NCBI GenBank assembly: GCA_963710975.1
Contig: CAVQCG010000003.1
Coordinates: 248,001-312,000, forward strand
Direction: 5' to 3'
Source of the DNA: JBBQXH01 sp963710975
GTDB lineage: Bacteria > Actinomycetota > Thermoleophilia > Gaiellales > Gaiellaceae
Length of the DNA: 64,000 nt
The notes below the pieces were generated by a model that searched no databases, was not told the origin of the DNA, and saw nothing but the letters and a program-made list of their open reading frames with translations. Both the position numbers and the translations under genes were made by a program. The first letter of the stretch is position 1. Each line of letters starts with the position of its first letter. Positions 1-8,247 of the stretch are shown here, in pieces.

Positions 1-562
1 GTCGAGATCGTCGGCGACGCTCGCGACGTCGAAGGCGCGGTCGCCGGGATCACCTCGGCGTCTCCCGACGTCGTCTTGCTGGACGTCCATATGCCGGGCG
101 GCGGCGGTGAGGCGGTCATCCGGGCGGTGCGAGAGACGCACCCCGACGTGCGCTTTCTCGCGCTCTCGGTCTCCGATGCCGCCGAGGACGTCATCGCCGT
201 GATCCGGGCCGGAGCGAGGGGCTACGTGACGAAGGCGATCTCAGGTGTGGAGCTTGCCGCGGGCTATCCAGCGTGTCGCCGACGGCGACGCCGTGTTCTC
301 ACCGCGTCTTGCCGGGTTCGTCCTCGACGCGTTCTCCGCGACGCCGGTTCGCACGACCGACCCGGATCTCGATCAGCTCACGCCGCGGGAGCGCGAGGTC
401 CTCCAGCTCATCGCCCGCGGGTATGCCTACAAGGAGATCGCCCTCCGGCTGCACATCTCGGTGAAGACGGTCGAGACGCACGTGTCGGCCGTCCTGCGCA
501 AGCTGCAGCTCTCGAGCCGGCATGAGCTCACCCGCTGGGCGGCGGATCGCCGCTTGATCTAG
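1..562 (+). pseudogene. NarL/FixJ-type response regulator, 5'-truncated by the window and frameshifted
   Basis: Two-component response regulator that would accept a phosphoryl group on a receiver Asp and bind DNA. Frame 1 encodes the receiver: phospho-Asp in VVLLDVHMPG, then the switch Ser in FLALSVSDA and the conserved Lys in GYVTKAIS. The LuxR-type HTH lies in frame 2 (LTPREREVLQLIARG, then ISVKTVETHVSAVLRKL). The frames join if one G is removed from the GGG run at 261-263, giving a normal linker (ELAAAIQRVADGD). So this is one gene with a +1 insertion, either a real mutation or a sequencing error. The first residues lie outside the window. The TAG stop at 560-562 sits inside the left arm of an inverted repeat. 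Confidence 0.85.
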
Positions 563-726
563 TGGCCTCTCCGGGAAGTCCTCCATCGCTTCGCGCGGCT
601 GCAAACGCTTCGCATGCCGTTGTCCTCGGTCGCGCCCATACCTTTGGGTATGGGCGCTCCCTGCGTCCTAGGCCTGCTCGGTTTTCGCCGGCGAATCGAC
701 ACAGGACTTCCCGGAGAGACCACTAG
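559..726. repeat. Inverted-repeat element with internal hairpin between convergent genes
   Basis: The 24-bp arms at 559-582 and 703-726 are reverse complements with one mismatch and enclose 120 nt. Inside lies an 11-bp perfect hairpin (632-642 pairing with 647-657, loop TTTG). The left arm contains the response-regulator stop codon. The right arm ends a few bases before the stop of the convergent peptidase gene. It may work as a bidirectional terminator, or it may be a small MITE/REP-like element. No transposase is present. Confidence 0.7.
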
Positions 727-730
727 AGCC

Positions 731-1831
731 TCAGGGTGCGAGGTCGTACGGATAGTCCGTGAGAACCTCGCAGCCGTCCCCGGTCACGAGGACGAGATCC
801 TCGAGCCGGCAGCCCCCGAACCCCGGTCGGTAGCAGCCGGGCTCGATTGCAACGACGTCTCCGGCGACGAGCGGTTGGCCACCCCGTCCGAGGAAGGGCG
901 CTTCGTGAACTTCCAGTCCCACGCCGTGGCCGAGCGAGTGGAAGAAGCCCTCATCGAGCGTCGCGCCGGGGGCCTTCGAGAGCGCGGTCGGGTGGCCCGC
1001 TGCCGCGAAGGGCTCGCAGCTCAGTCGGTGAAGCTCGGCACCGCTGATGCCGGGGCGGATTCTGCCGACGACGAGGTCGAGCGCCTCCCGGCAGAGACGC
1101 TGATACTCCACGAGCTCGGCGGGCGGGACGCCGACACAGAACGTCCGGGTCATGTCCGAGTAGCAGCCGGATTCGGGATCGCGCGGGAAGAGGTCGGCGA
1201 CGATCGGCTCACCGGGCGAGATCGGTCCGTGGCCCGCTTCGTGGGCGATTGCCGTCTGCGGCCCGTGCGAGACGATGATGTCGTCGGTTGGGATGACGCC
1301 GGAGGTCGTGAACGACCGCCTGACTGCGTCGCGCAGATCCTCAGAGGTGACGGCAGCTGCCGTCCGCAGGCGCTCGCGGATTGCCGTCATCGCCTGCTCG
1401 GTGGCCCTGAGCGAGCGGCGAATACCGGCGAGCTCTGCCTCGTTCTTCACGCGCCGGCGATCGGCAAAGAGCTTGTCATCGCACTCGACCAGTACTCCCC
1501 CCGCCCGAAGGTGCTCCGCGATCCCGAGTGGAAACGCGGGCGGCGCGACTGCCTCCGTGACGCCGAGCGACCTGCACGCGCGGAGCGCCATCTCGCGGTC
1601 GTACTCGTGGAACGTGGCCGACTGCTCGAGGACGTCGTCCGAGCCGAGGTCATCGGCCGAGTGGAGGACAAGACCCAGCCCCTGGACACGAGTCAGCTCC
1701 ATCGGGGCGATGAAGAGATGGCGCTCGCCGCCGGCCTCGATGTAGATACACGGGTCGGCGATGAAGACGGGAAGCTCGTGGCGCAGCTCCGGAGAGCGGG
1801 CGGTGTCGGCAACGATGAGAACCGCTGGCAC
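731..1831 (-). CDS. M24 family Xaa-Pro peptidase
   Basis: Metallopeptidase of the aminopeptidase P/prolidase (pita-bread) fold, 366 aa, a normal length for the family. The N-terminal creatinase-like domain covers about residues 1-130 and the catalytic domain the rest. All five metal ligands are visible: Asp in PIVADLFPRD, Asp in CYSDMTRTF, His in SLGHGVGLEVHE, Glu in AIEPGCY and Glu in GGCRLEDLV. It should cleave X-Pro bonds in small peptides in the cytosol. It converges on the response regulator and diverges from the amidohydrolase at 1870. The exact substrate cannot be read from sequence. Confidence 0.88.
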   Translation of the reverse strand: MPAVLIVADTARSPELRHELPVFIADPCIYIEAGGERHLFIAPMELTRVQGLGLVLHSADDLGSDDVLEQSATFHEYDREMALRACRSLGVTEAVAPPAFPLGIAEHLRAGGVLVECDDKLFADRRRVKNEAELAGIRRSLRATEQAMTAIRERLRTAAAVTSEDLRDAVRRSFTTSGVIPTDDIIVSHGPQTAIAHEAGHGPISPGEPIVADLFPRDPESGCYSDMTRTFCVGVPPAELVEYQRLCREALDLVVGRIRPGISGAELHRLSCEPFAAAGHPTALSKAPGATLDEGFFHSLGHGVGLEVHEAPFLGRGGQPLVAGDVVAIEPGCYRPGFGGCRLEDLVLVTGDGCEVLTDYPYDLAP

Positions 1832-1869
1832 GACCCGGACTCTAGAGGCGCTCAGCTATCGTCGGAGCC

Positions 1870-3024
1870 GTGCACCAGGAACTGGATCGCGCGCACGATC
1901 TGATCGCCTCGTACGACGACGAGCTCGGCCGCCTCGTACCGAACGGCACCGATCTCTTCGACGCGCACGTTCATTGCGGAACCGACATCGACGGATTCTC
2001 GAGCCCGGTCGAGGAGCTCACGGCCTTCCTGCGACGCACGGGCGTCACGCGCGCTTTCTGCTTTTGCCTCGACGAACCGGATCGGCATCCCAGGTTCAGC
2101 GCGGCGAACGACCGCACCCTGGTCGCTGCGGCAGGCTCGGACGGGCTCCTGATCCCCTTCGTGCGGCTCGATCTCACGGAGTCGCCGGTCGACGAGGCAG
2201 TCCGCTGCCTCGACCTCGGCGCCCGTGGCATCAAGCTCCACCCCCGCGCGCAGAGCTTCCTCCTGAACGACGAGCGGCTGGATCCGATCTTCGCCCTTGC
2301 GGCCGAGCGGCTCGTCCCGATCCTCATCCACGGTGGGCGGGGGCTTCCTCCGATCGCCGGCGATCTCCATCGCGTCGTCGACCGGCACCCTGACGCGAAG
2401 CTGATCATCGCGCACGGCGGGATCGCCGATCTCGCCGCCCTGGCCGACGCCTTCGTCGGGCATCCGGGCGTCTTCTTCGACACCTCGATCTGGAGCGCGG
2501 TCGACATCCTCGACCTCTACAGCCGCGTGTCGCCGGAGCAGGTCCTCTACGCGTCCGACTACCCGTACGGCCAGCAGCCGCAGTCGCTGCTGCTCGACCT
2601 GCGCATCGCGCGCCTGGCGGGCTACAGCGACGACGAGCTCCGCGGTGTTCTCGGTGTCAACGCGGGACGCATCGCAGACGGCGAGCCGCTTCCGTCACCC
2701 ACTCCGCCCAAGCGTGGAACCGACACGCTCGTCCAGCCGATCTCGCTCTCCCGAATCCACACATATCTGACGATGGCCACCCCGCTCCTCTGGACGCGCC
2801 AGCCCGACGTGATCGGTGCCGTCGGCCTGGCGCTCAATGCCGCGGCCGAGCGCAACGGATATCCCGACGTCTGCGAGCGGATCGCCGACCTCCTCGTCTG
2901 TGCGGGCGACCTGTGGCGGTTCAGTGCCGACATCGAGGACGAGGCGGAGCGTAGGCGAGTCGGCAGGACCGTCTTCCAGCTCATCCATCTCGCCGACATC
3001 GAGGCGCTGACCGTCGCCGCATGA
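1870..3024 (+). CDS. Amidohydrolase-2 family metal-dependent hydrolase
   Basis: TIM-barrel hydrolase or decarboxylase of the amidohydrolase-related family, 384 aa, GTG start. Metal-site motifs appear in order: HxH in FDAHVHCG, GIKLHPR, ILIHGG, IIAHGG and the late Asp in LYASDYPYG. The last ~110 residues form a helical extension beyond the barrel with no motif I recognise. Its TGA overlaps the next ATG by 4 nt, so it is translationally coupled to the nucleotidyltransferase at 3021. The substrate is unknown. Confidence 0.82.
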   Translation: MHQELDRAHDLIASYDDELGRLVPNGTDLFDAHVHCGTDIDGFSSPVEELTAFLRRTGVTRAFCFCLDEPDRHPRFSAANDRTLVAAAGSDGLLIPFVRLDLTESPVDEAVRCLDLGARGIKLHPRAQSFLLNDERLDPIFALAAERLVPILIHGGRGLPPIAGDLHRVVDRHPDAKLIIAHGGIADLAALADAFVGHPGVFFDTSIWSAVDILDLYSRVSPEQVLYASDYPYGQQPQSLLLDLRIARLAGYSDDELRGVLGVNAGRIADGEPLPSPTPPKRGTDTLVQPISLSRIHTYLTMATPLLWTRQPDVIGAVGLALNAAAERNGYPDVCERIADLLVCAGDLWRFSADIEDEAERRRVGRTVFQLIHLADIEALTVAA

Positions 3025-3536
3025 TCAGTGCCGTCGTGCTCGCGGCGGGAGCTGCGTCGCGATTCGGCGCTCCGAAGCAAGCGCTTCTACTACCCCGCGT
3101 GCTGGAGCGCGTCCGACGCTCGAGTGTCGACGAGATCGTCGTCGTCCTCGGCGCGTACGACGTTGAGGTGACCGGCGCTCGGGTCGTCTCGTGTCCCGAC
3201 TGGAAGCGTGGACCCGGTGCCTCGCTTCGTTGCGGGCTCTCGGCGCTATCGGCCGAGGTGGAGGCGGCCGTGGTATGTCTGGCCGACGGCCCGCTGCTCG
3301 CACCGGAGGCAATCGACCGCACCGTCGACGCGTGGCGACAGGGCGAGGGGGCTCTGGTCGCGGCGAGCTACGGCGGAACGCGTGGCCACCCGGTCGTCGT
3401 CGGAAGGTCGCTCTGGGGTGGGATTCCGGACGACGGCGGCCGCGCGCTCGAAGCTGTCCTCGTCCCGTGCGACGACCTCGGGGAGCCCGAGGACATCGAT
3501 ACGCCGGAGGACTTCGAGCGGTTCGAGGGTCGCTAG
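3021..3536 (+). CDS. MobA/MocA-like nucleotidyltransferase
   Basis: GT-A-fold NTP transferase, 171 aa, related to the MocA cytidylyltransferase and MobA guanylyltransferase of molybdenum cofactor maturation. The N-terminal nucleotide-binding signature is VVLAAGAASRFGAPKQ, followed by the metal-site region VCLADGPLL and GHPVVVG. It could prepare the dinucleotide cofactor for the molybdenum hydroxylase at 8.2-11.9 kb, but that link is inferred only from shared chemistry. It overlaps the upstream hydrolase by 4 nt. Its TAG stop shares a CTAG palindrome (3533-3536) with the stop of the convergent anti-sigma gene. Confidence 0.78.
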   Translation: MISAVVLAAGAASRFGAPKQALLLPRVLERVRRSSVDEIVVVLGAYDVEVTGARVVSCPDWKRGPGASLRCGLSALSAEVEAAVVCLADGPLLAPEAIDRTVDAWRQGEGALVAASYGGTRGHPVVVGRSLWGGIPDDGGRALEAVLVPCDDLGEPEDIDTPEDFERFEGR

Positions 3537-3769
3537 AGAAGCGGTGTGCGCAGCGACGCCAGACGCTGCTTGAGCTCATCGGTCATCGGCTCGTCGCAAC
3601 ACTGGCGCACGTACATCCTGAGAGTGGTCTCGAACCGGTAGCGCCGGGCGCAATACCCACACGCCTCGAGATGCGCTTCGGCCTCGATCCGCTCCGGCTC
3701 GGTCAGCTCGCGGTCGACGAAGGGCTGAAGGAGCTCCTCGCATTTAACGCATCCGCAGTCACCCATCAC
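3533..3769 (-). CDS. Zinc-binding anti-sigma factor (RsrA-like)
   Basis: 78-aa protein of the ZAS/zf-HC2 family. The ligand motif H-x3-C-x2-C is present as HLEACGYC, with further cysteines at the N-terminus (CGCVKCEELL) and near the C-terminus (RQCCDEP). In RsrA, oxidation of such cysteines releases zinc and the bound sigma factor. The gene starts 13 nt after the stop of the ECF sigma gene, the usual order for a cognate pair. I expect it to sequester that sigma factor in the reduced cytosol. Confidence 0.85.
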   Translation of the reverse strand: MMGDCGCVKCEELLQPFVDRELTEPERIEAEAHLEACGYCARRYRFETTLRMYVRQCCDEPMTDELKQRLASLRTPLL

Positions 3770-3782
3770 GGTCCCCCTACCG

Positions 3783-4388
3783 TCATGACGCCTCCTGAAC
3801 CGTTGTCTCCGCGAGCTCGTGCTTCAGGATGCGGCGGCCTCGGTGGAGTCTCGACATCACGGTACCGACGGGGATGTCGAGAATCTGGGCCGCGTCCCGG
3901 TAGCTGAACTCGCCGATGTCGACGAGCACGAGAACGTCGCGGAAGTCGTGTGGGACGGCCGCCAGCGCGTGTACGACGCTGTCCTGGGAGAGGCGCTCGA
4001 CGACACGCTGGTCCTCGTCGCTGCCTCCCGCTTCTTCCAGCCGGTTGTAGAGGAAGTAGTCGCCCTCCTCCAGCGGTTGCATGTCGGGTGTTCGCTGCTC
4101 GCGCCGGCCGCGATCGATGTTCAGGTTGGTGAGAATCCGGAACAGCCAGGCCCGGAGGTTCGTCCCGGGCGTGAACGACTGCCAGTTCCGGAAGGCCCTG
4201 GAATAGGTCTCCTGCACGAGGTCCTCGGCTTCCTCGCGACTGGACACGAGCCGCCGGGCGACCCGGTAGAGCTGGTCTGCCAGGTCGAGCGCGTCCTCCT
4301 CGAAACGGACGCGATCGCGCGCCTCCGCGGCGATGCGACGGGCATCGATCTCGGGCTGAGCCTCGCTCACGAGTGCGGACGCTACCAC
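3783..4388 (-). CDS. ECF sigma factor, SigR/RpoE-like
   Basis: Group-4 sigma factor of 201 aa that directs RNA polymerase to stress promoters. Region 2 spans about residues 35-100 (EEAEDLVQETYSRAFRNW, then LRAWLFRILTNLNIDRGRR). Region 4 spans about 140-190 (VPHDFRDVLVLVDIGEFSY, then VGTVMSRLHRGRRIL). Length and motifs fit the SigR/SigE thiol-stress branch. It is followed at once by the zinc anti-sigma gene and preceded by an HMA protein and a carboxylate-amine ligase on the same strand, suggesting a redox/thiol-linked operon. Confidence 0.88.
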   Translation of the reverse strand: MVASALVSEAQPEIDARRIAAEARDRVRFEEDALDLADQLYRVARRLVSSREEAEDLVQETYSRAFRNWQSFTPGTNLRAWLFRILTNLNIDRGRREQRTPDMQPLEEGDYFLYNRLEEAGGSDEDQRVVERLSQDSVVHALAAVPHDFRDVLVLVDIGEFSYRDAAQILDIPVGTVMSRLHRGRRILKHELAETTVQEAS

Positions 4389-4417
4389 CTCTTTCGGTAA
4401 CGGCCTGTGCCCGAGCG

Positions 4418-4633
4418 CTATTCCCGGGAGTGGAACCCGGCGCGGGCAAGTGCGGCGACGATCGCCTCCCGACCGAGGCGCTCTTCGTCCCAGCTGAGGG
4501 AGACCTCACCCATCAGGTTGGCGCGTGCGGACTCGATTCCGTCGAGGCGACCGAGTGCACCGCTGAGGCGCATGACACAGCGCTCGCAACGGATTCCCGT
4601 CACCTGGATCGTGTCGCTCTGGAGAGCCATCAC
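4418..4633 (-). CDS. Heavy-metal-associated (HMA) domain protein
   Basis: 71-aa single-domain ferredoxin-like protein of the CopZ/Atx1 type. The metal-binding CxxC is in GIRCERCVM near residue 17, followed by the usual pattern GRLDGIESARANL and GREAIVAALARAGF. Such proteins bind Cu(I) or other soft metals for delivery. It lies 29 nt upstream of the ECF sigma gene and 8 nt downstream of the YbdK-like gene, so co-transcription is likely. No copper ATPase is in the window, and the metal is not determined. Confidence 0.8.
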   Translation of the reverse strand: MMALQSDTIQVTGIRCERCVMRLSGALGRLDGIESARANLMGEVSLSWDEERLGREAIVAALARAGFHSRE

Positions 4634-4641
4634 CCGTGATC

Positions 4642-5709
4642 CTACGCGGTGGCGTCGGCCAGCCAGGCGGTCAACGAACGTAGGCCGAGGTCGCGGGCGA
4701 AGTCGACCTGCTCGTCGGCCTGCGAGCGGCGCGCGAGACGCTCGAGCGGTTCGAGGAAGTCAGCGCACCCGAGGCGATCGGCCGTCGGGTGGACCGCGTC
4801 GACGAGCTCCGCTGTCAGTTCGGGAACGGAAGCGAGGCGCTCGCCGTCCGGGTGAATCAACTCGGCCCGAGCTCCGAAGCGCAGGGCCGCCCAGCGATTC
4901 TGTGCGTAGATCCCGCGATCGGCCGGAGGCCCGGGCTCGCTTGCGGCGACCAGAGCCTGCGCGATAGCGGCGAACGCTGCCGTGATCTCGAGCGACGTCG
5001 GCTGGTCGGGCATCCGGATCTCGAGCGTTCCGAGGCGTGGATGCGGTCGTACGTCCCACCAGATCCGCGTGTAGTCGTCGGCGAGGCCGAGGTGGACGAG
5101 ACGCTCTGCGAACGCCCCCCAGGCGGCAAACGACGCGAAGACGGGCGGGGCGCCGCTCCGCGGCAGTCGCGTGAGCAGCTCGGCACGGGTGGAGGCGAGG
5201 CCCGTCTCGCTCGATGCCAGGTACGGGGAGTTGGCGGACAGCGCGAGAAGTACCGGGAGCCATGGGAGCACCGCTTCGAGCCTTGCCAGACAGTCGTCCG
5301 CCCCCGGGACGCCGACATGGACGTGGAGCCCACAGCAGAACTGCGCCTGCGCAGATGGCCCGGCGTAGCGGGCAAATGCGGCGAGCGCCGGCTCGTCGAC
5401 GAACAGCTCCTCGTCCGGCTGCGCGGTCGGATGCGTGCCGACCGCGGCGATGCGAAGCCCAGAGGCTTCGGCGAGCGCCCCGGTCTCGGCACGGAGCTCG
5501 CGGAGCTCCTCCACCGCCTCGGCGGCCGAGGCGGACCGCCGGGTTGTCAGCTCGACGAGAGAACGGAATAGCTCGCGCTTTCGACGTGTCCCGTCGAGCC
5601 ACTCGGGCGGTGTCGACGACGGTTCGAGGGTCTCGGCATCGAGGACGAAGAGCTCTTCCTCGATCCCGACCGACCAGGGAGAGCTCTCGCCGAATCGCTG
5701 CTCGAGCAT
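4642..5709 (-). CDS. YbdK-type carboxylate-amine ligase (glutamate-cysteine ligase 2 family)
   Basis: ATP-grasp-like ligase of the GCS2 family, 355 aa. The N-terminal signature is VGIEEELFVLD. Further family motifs are FCCGLHVHVGVP and LGTLEIRMPDQP, with substrate-pocket residues in IYAQNRWAALRFG. Members join glutamate to cysteine or another amine; the true product is often unknown. I chose the ATG at 5709 because upstream in-frame sequence does not match the family and the domain begins right after this Met. It heads the minus-strand run HMA, sigma, anti-sigma, which could tie thiol synthesis to thiol-stress control. Confidence 0.82.
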   Translation of the reverse strand: MLEQRFGESSPWSVGIEEELFVLDAETLEPSSTPPEWLDGTRRKRELFRSLVELTTRRSASAAEAVEELRELRAETGALAEASGLRIAAVGTHPTAQPDEELFVDEPALAAFARYAGPSAQAQFCCGLHVHVGVPGADDCLARLEAVLPWLPVLLALSANSPYLASSETGLASTRAELLTRLPRSGAPPVFASFAAWGAFAERLVHLGLADDYTRIWWDVRPHPRLGTLEIRMPDQPTSLEITAAFAAIAQALVAASEPGPPADRGIYAQNRWAALRFGARAELIHPDGERLASVPELTAELVDAVHPTADRLGCADFLEPLERLARRSQADEQVDFARDLGLRSLTAWLADATA

Positions 5710-5756
5710 GGGCGCATTGTGCCCACGTCGGGGCACCGGTCTATATTCGGGTCCAG

Positions 5757-6242
5757 ATGCACCCAACTGCGGAGAAGCTCCGGCAGCGGCTGCACGAGCA
5801 GGGACTCGACATCGAGGTGCGTGAGCTACCAGAGGCGACTCGCACGGCCGTCCAGGCGGCAACTGCTCTGGGGTGCGACGTCGCGCAGATCGTCAGGTCG
5901 CTCGTGATCATGGTCGGGGGCGACCCGATCGTCTGCCTGTGCGCCGGCGACCGGCAGGTCGATCTCGCTCGTCTCGGAGCCGATGCCCGGATGGCGACCG
6001 CAGCCGAGGTTCGCGAGGTGACGGGCTTCGCGGTGGGCGGCGTGCCTCCACTCGGCTATGACCGCGTCTTGCGGACCGTGGTCGACGGCTCGCTCCGTCG
6101 CTTCGAGACTGTGTGGTGTGCGGCAGGAACTCCTCATGCGGTGTTCCCGATCGAAACCGGGCGGCTCCTGCGTTCGCTCTCGGATGCCGAGATCGTCGAA
6201 GGCGTCGGGGTCGAAAGCGCAGACCGAAACCGCCGGGGGTGA
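5757..6242 (+). CDS. YbaK/EbsC-family aminoacyl-tRNA deacylase
   Basis: 161-aa editing-type protein that would hydrolyse mischarged Pro-tRNA or Cys-tRNA in trans. The conserved catalytic Lys is absent at the usual place; this copy has VAQIVRSLVIM where YbaK members often have VxKSLV. The C-terminal GVPPLGYDR and FETVWCAAGTPHAVF match the family. The ATG at 5757 is used because the homologous region starts there. It diverges from the YbdK-like gene. A perfect hairpin follows at 6271-6303. The Lys change makes activity uncertain. Confidence 0.78.
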   Translation: MHPTAEKLRQRLHEQGLDIEVRELPEATRTAVQAATALGCDVAQIVRSLVIMVGGDPIVCLCAGDRQVDLARLGADARMATAAEVREVTGFAVGGVPPLGYDRVLRTVVDGSLRRFETVWCAAGTPHAVFPIETGRLLRSLSDAEIVEGVGVESADRNRRG

Positions 6243-6270
6243 CGGCGGTTCCGGTCGGGAGGGAGAGCTG

Positions 6271-6303
6271 TCGGAGGCCCGGGCAGGCATGGCGGGCCTC
6301 CGA
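6271..6303 (+). terminator. Hairpin terminator after the YbaK gene
   Basis: 11-bp perfect stem (6271-6281 with 6293-6303) and an 11-nt loop, 29 nt past the stop. No long T-run follows, which is common in high-GC actinobacteria. Confidence 0.55.
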
Positions 6304-6379
6304 CCTTCGTGAGTGCTTCCGTGAGCCGCGTTGGCGACGGTCGGCTCGGGGCCTCCAGGGAGGGTGAGGCCTCGGAAGC

Positions 6380-6397
6380 TGGCCCCTCGCGGGGCCA
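6380..6397 (-). terminator. Hairpin terminator after the HtrA gene
   Basis: 7-bp stem (6380-6386 with 6391-6397) with a 4-nt loop, starting 9 nt beyond the minus-strand stop at 6406. The other hairpin at 6271-6303 serves the convergent gene. Confidence 0.45.
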
Positions 6398-6405
6398 TGG
6401 GCGGT

Positions 6406-7602
6406 CTAACCGGTCGGCGTGATCGGCTGACGCCCAAGCTTGACGGAGAGGCTGACGATCTTGCCGTCTCGGTTGATTTCCAGGGTCAGGGTGTCGTCCG
6501 GCTTCTTCGCGAGGACGATGTCACGAAGCTGATCGGAGTTCTCGATCGCCTTGCCGTCAGCCTTGACGATCACGTCTCCGCCGAGGACCCACGTCTGACC
6601 GTCGACGACGGCGCTCGACGTGCCGCCTTGGAGGCCCGCCTCGTCCGCCGGGCTTCCCGGACGGACAGTGGCGACGAGAACGCCCGTGCTCACAGGGAGC
6701 CGCAGGCTTTCGGCGGAGTCTGCCGAGATGGTCTGCATCTCGATGCCGAGGAACGCCCGCTCGACCTTGCCGGTCTCGATCAGTTGCGAGACGACGTCCT
6801 TCACGGTGTTGGAAGGCACTGCGAAGCCAACACCGACGTTGCCCTCCGCGTAGCCGCCCGTCTCGATCTGCGAGTTCACGCCGATGACCTCGCCCTGCCC
6901 GTTGAGCAACGGCCCGCCCGAGTTTCCGTGGTTGATCGCAGCGTCCGTCTGGATCACGTGGTCGATCTGGAAGTCGTTCGGGGAGGTGATCGATCGTTGG
7001 ACGGCGCTGACGATGCCCGAGGTCACCGTGCGGTCGAGGCCGAACGGGTTGCCGATTGCGACGACCGCATCGCCGACCTGAACCTTGTCCGAGTCGGCGA
7101 GCACGAGGGGAGTGAGCGCGTCGGCCGGCATGTCGACCTTCAGGACGGCGAGATCGGTAGACGGATCGACACCGACGAGCGACGCCTTGACCCTGTCGCC
7201 GCCGGAGAAGTTGACCTCGATCTCCTCGGCGTTCTGGACGACGTGGTAGTTGGTCACGATATGTCCGGTCTTCGAGATCACGAAGCCGGAGCCGAGAGCG
7301 CGCTGAGACCCCTGCTGGTCGAGCGGGTCGGTGGAGGAGCCTCGTGTCGTCGACGCGACGATCTGAACCACGCCTGGCCCGGCGCGGCGGTAGATCTCCT
7401 GGATGGAGAGATTGCTTCCTGTCGCGGAGAACGACGCCGGCTGGCTTTTCTCGGTCGCGGCCGGCGTTGCCGCCGCAGTCTGCTCGATGATCGTGGTCGT
7501 CCCGCCATCCGACCAGACGGCTGCTCCGACCCCGATTGCGATTCCAGCGCCGATCGCTCCGGAGGCAACGAGGGCGGCACCGTTACGAAGGCCACGACCC
7601 AT
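6406..7602 (-). CDS. HtrA/DegP-type serine protease with PDZ domain
   Basis: Envelope quality-control protease, 398 aa. An N-terminal hydrophobic segment (about residues 8-30) anchors or exports it. A Thr/Ala-rich linker follows, then the trypsin-like domain with the catalytic triad His (TNYHVVQNAEEI), Asp (STDLAVLKVD) and Ser (NHGNSGGPLLN). The PDZ domain covers about residues 290-385 (VRPGSPADEAGLQGG, then LRDIVLAKKPDDTLTL). All catalytic residues are intact. The gene ends in front of a hairpin shared with the convergent YbaK region. Confidence 0.92.
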   Translation of the reverse strand: MGRGLRNGAALVASGAIGAGIAIGVGAAVWSDGGTTTIIEQTAAATPAATEKSQPASFSATGSNLSIQEIYRRAGPGVVQIVASTTRGSSTDPLDQQGSQRALGSGFVISKTGHIVTNYHVVQNAEEIEVNFSGGDRVKASLVGVDPSTDLAVLKVDMPADALTPLVLADSDKVQVGDAVVAIGNPFGLDRTVTSGIVSAVQRSITSPNDFQIDHVIQTDAAINHGNSGGPLLNGQGEVIGVNSQIETGGYAEGNVGVGFAVPSNTVKDVVSQLIETGKVERAFLGIEMQTISADSAESLRLPVSTGVLVATVRPGSPADEAGLQGGTSSAVVDGQTWVLGGDVIVKADGKAIENSDQLRDIVLAKKPDDTLTLEINRDGKIVSLSVKLGRQPITPTG

Positions 7603-7791
7603 AAGCCCCCTGTTCTAGCTGGACAGTCTTAACCCGCCGTGTCGTCTCGTTAAGGGTGTGTGAAGCCGCGATTAAGGAGTGTTCGCGCCGGGGCTCTGGA
7701 CCCAGCCGCCTCGACGGCACGGCTACCGGTCTTGACGGCGCGATCACGGATCCATGCGAGCTGCTCGGCCCTCCAGTACTGTGAGAGAGCG

Positions 7792-8154
7792 GTGGACGGA
7801 CATGGATTCGACGAGGCGCGCGACGCGACCCGACGCACCCGCCTCGCGAACGAGCGGACGCTCATGGCGTGGGTGCGAAGCGGCCTCGCTGCGTTTGCGG
7901 TCGGCCTCGGCGCCGGGAAGCTGATTCCCGAGCTCTCGGGTGGGACAGATCTGCCGTTCGAGCTCGTCGGTGTCGGATTCGCCGTCCTCGGGGTCGTCTT
8001 CATCCTGTATGGCTACATCCGCCACCGAGAGGTCGAGGAGGCGCTCGATCGGGGCGAGTACGTCTCGCCGAGCCGAGGCGTGATCGTGGCGCTGACGCTG
8101 CTCGGCGCGGTACTCGGTGTCGCGATCATCGTGCTTGTCTTCGTCAGCGGCTGA
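7792..8154 (+). CDS. DUF202 (YidH-like) membrane protein
   Basis: Small inner-membrane protein of 120 aa. The family N-terminus RTRLANERTLMAWVRSG is clear, followed by three membrane segments (about residues 22-45, 52-75 and 95-118) with the loop YIRHREVEEALDRGEYV between the last two. The function of the family is not established. I use the GTG at 7792, preceded by GAGAGA, because the conserved part begins soon after. Longer in-frame starts exist from 7660 but add unconserved sequence. Confidence 0.75.
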   Translation: MDGHGFDEARDATRRTRLANERTLMAWVRSGLAAFAVGLGAGKLIPELSGGTDLPFELVGVGFAVLGVVFILYGYIRHREVEEALDRGEYVSPSRGVIVALTLLGAVLGVAIIVLVFVSG

Positions 8155-8247
8155 GCCGGCCCACGCCGGGCGCGGGTACTGCCGTTCTCGCACCGTGCGC
8201 CGGCCGGTAGGATCGGCGCCACACGGAGTCGACTCTGGAGGTCGGGG

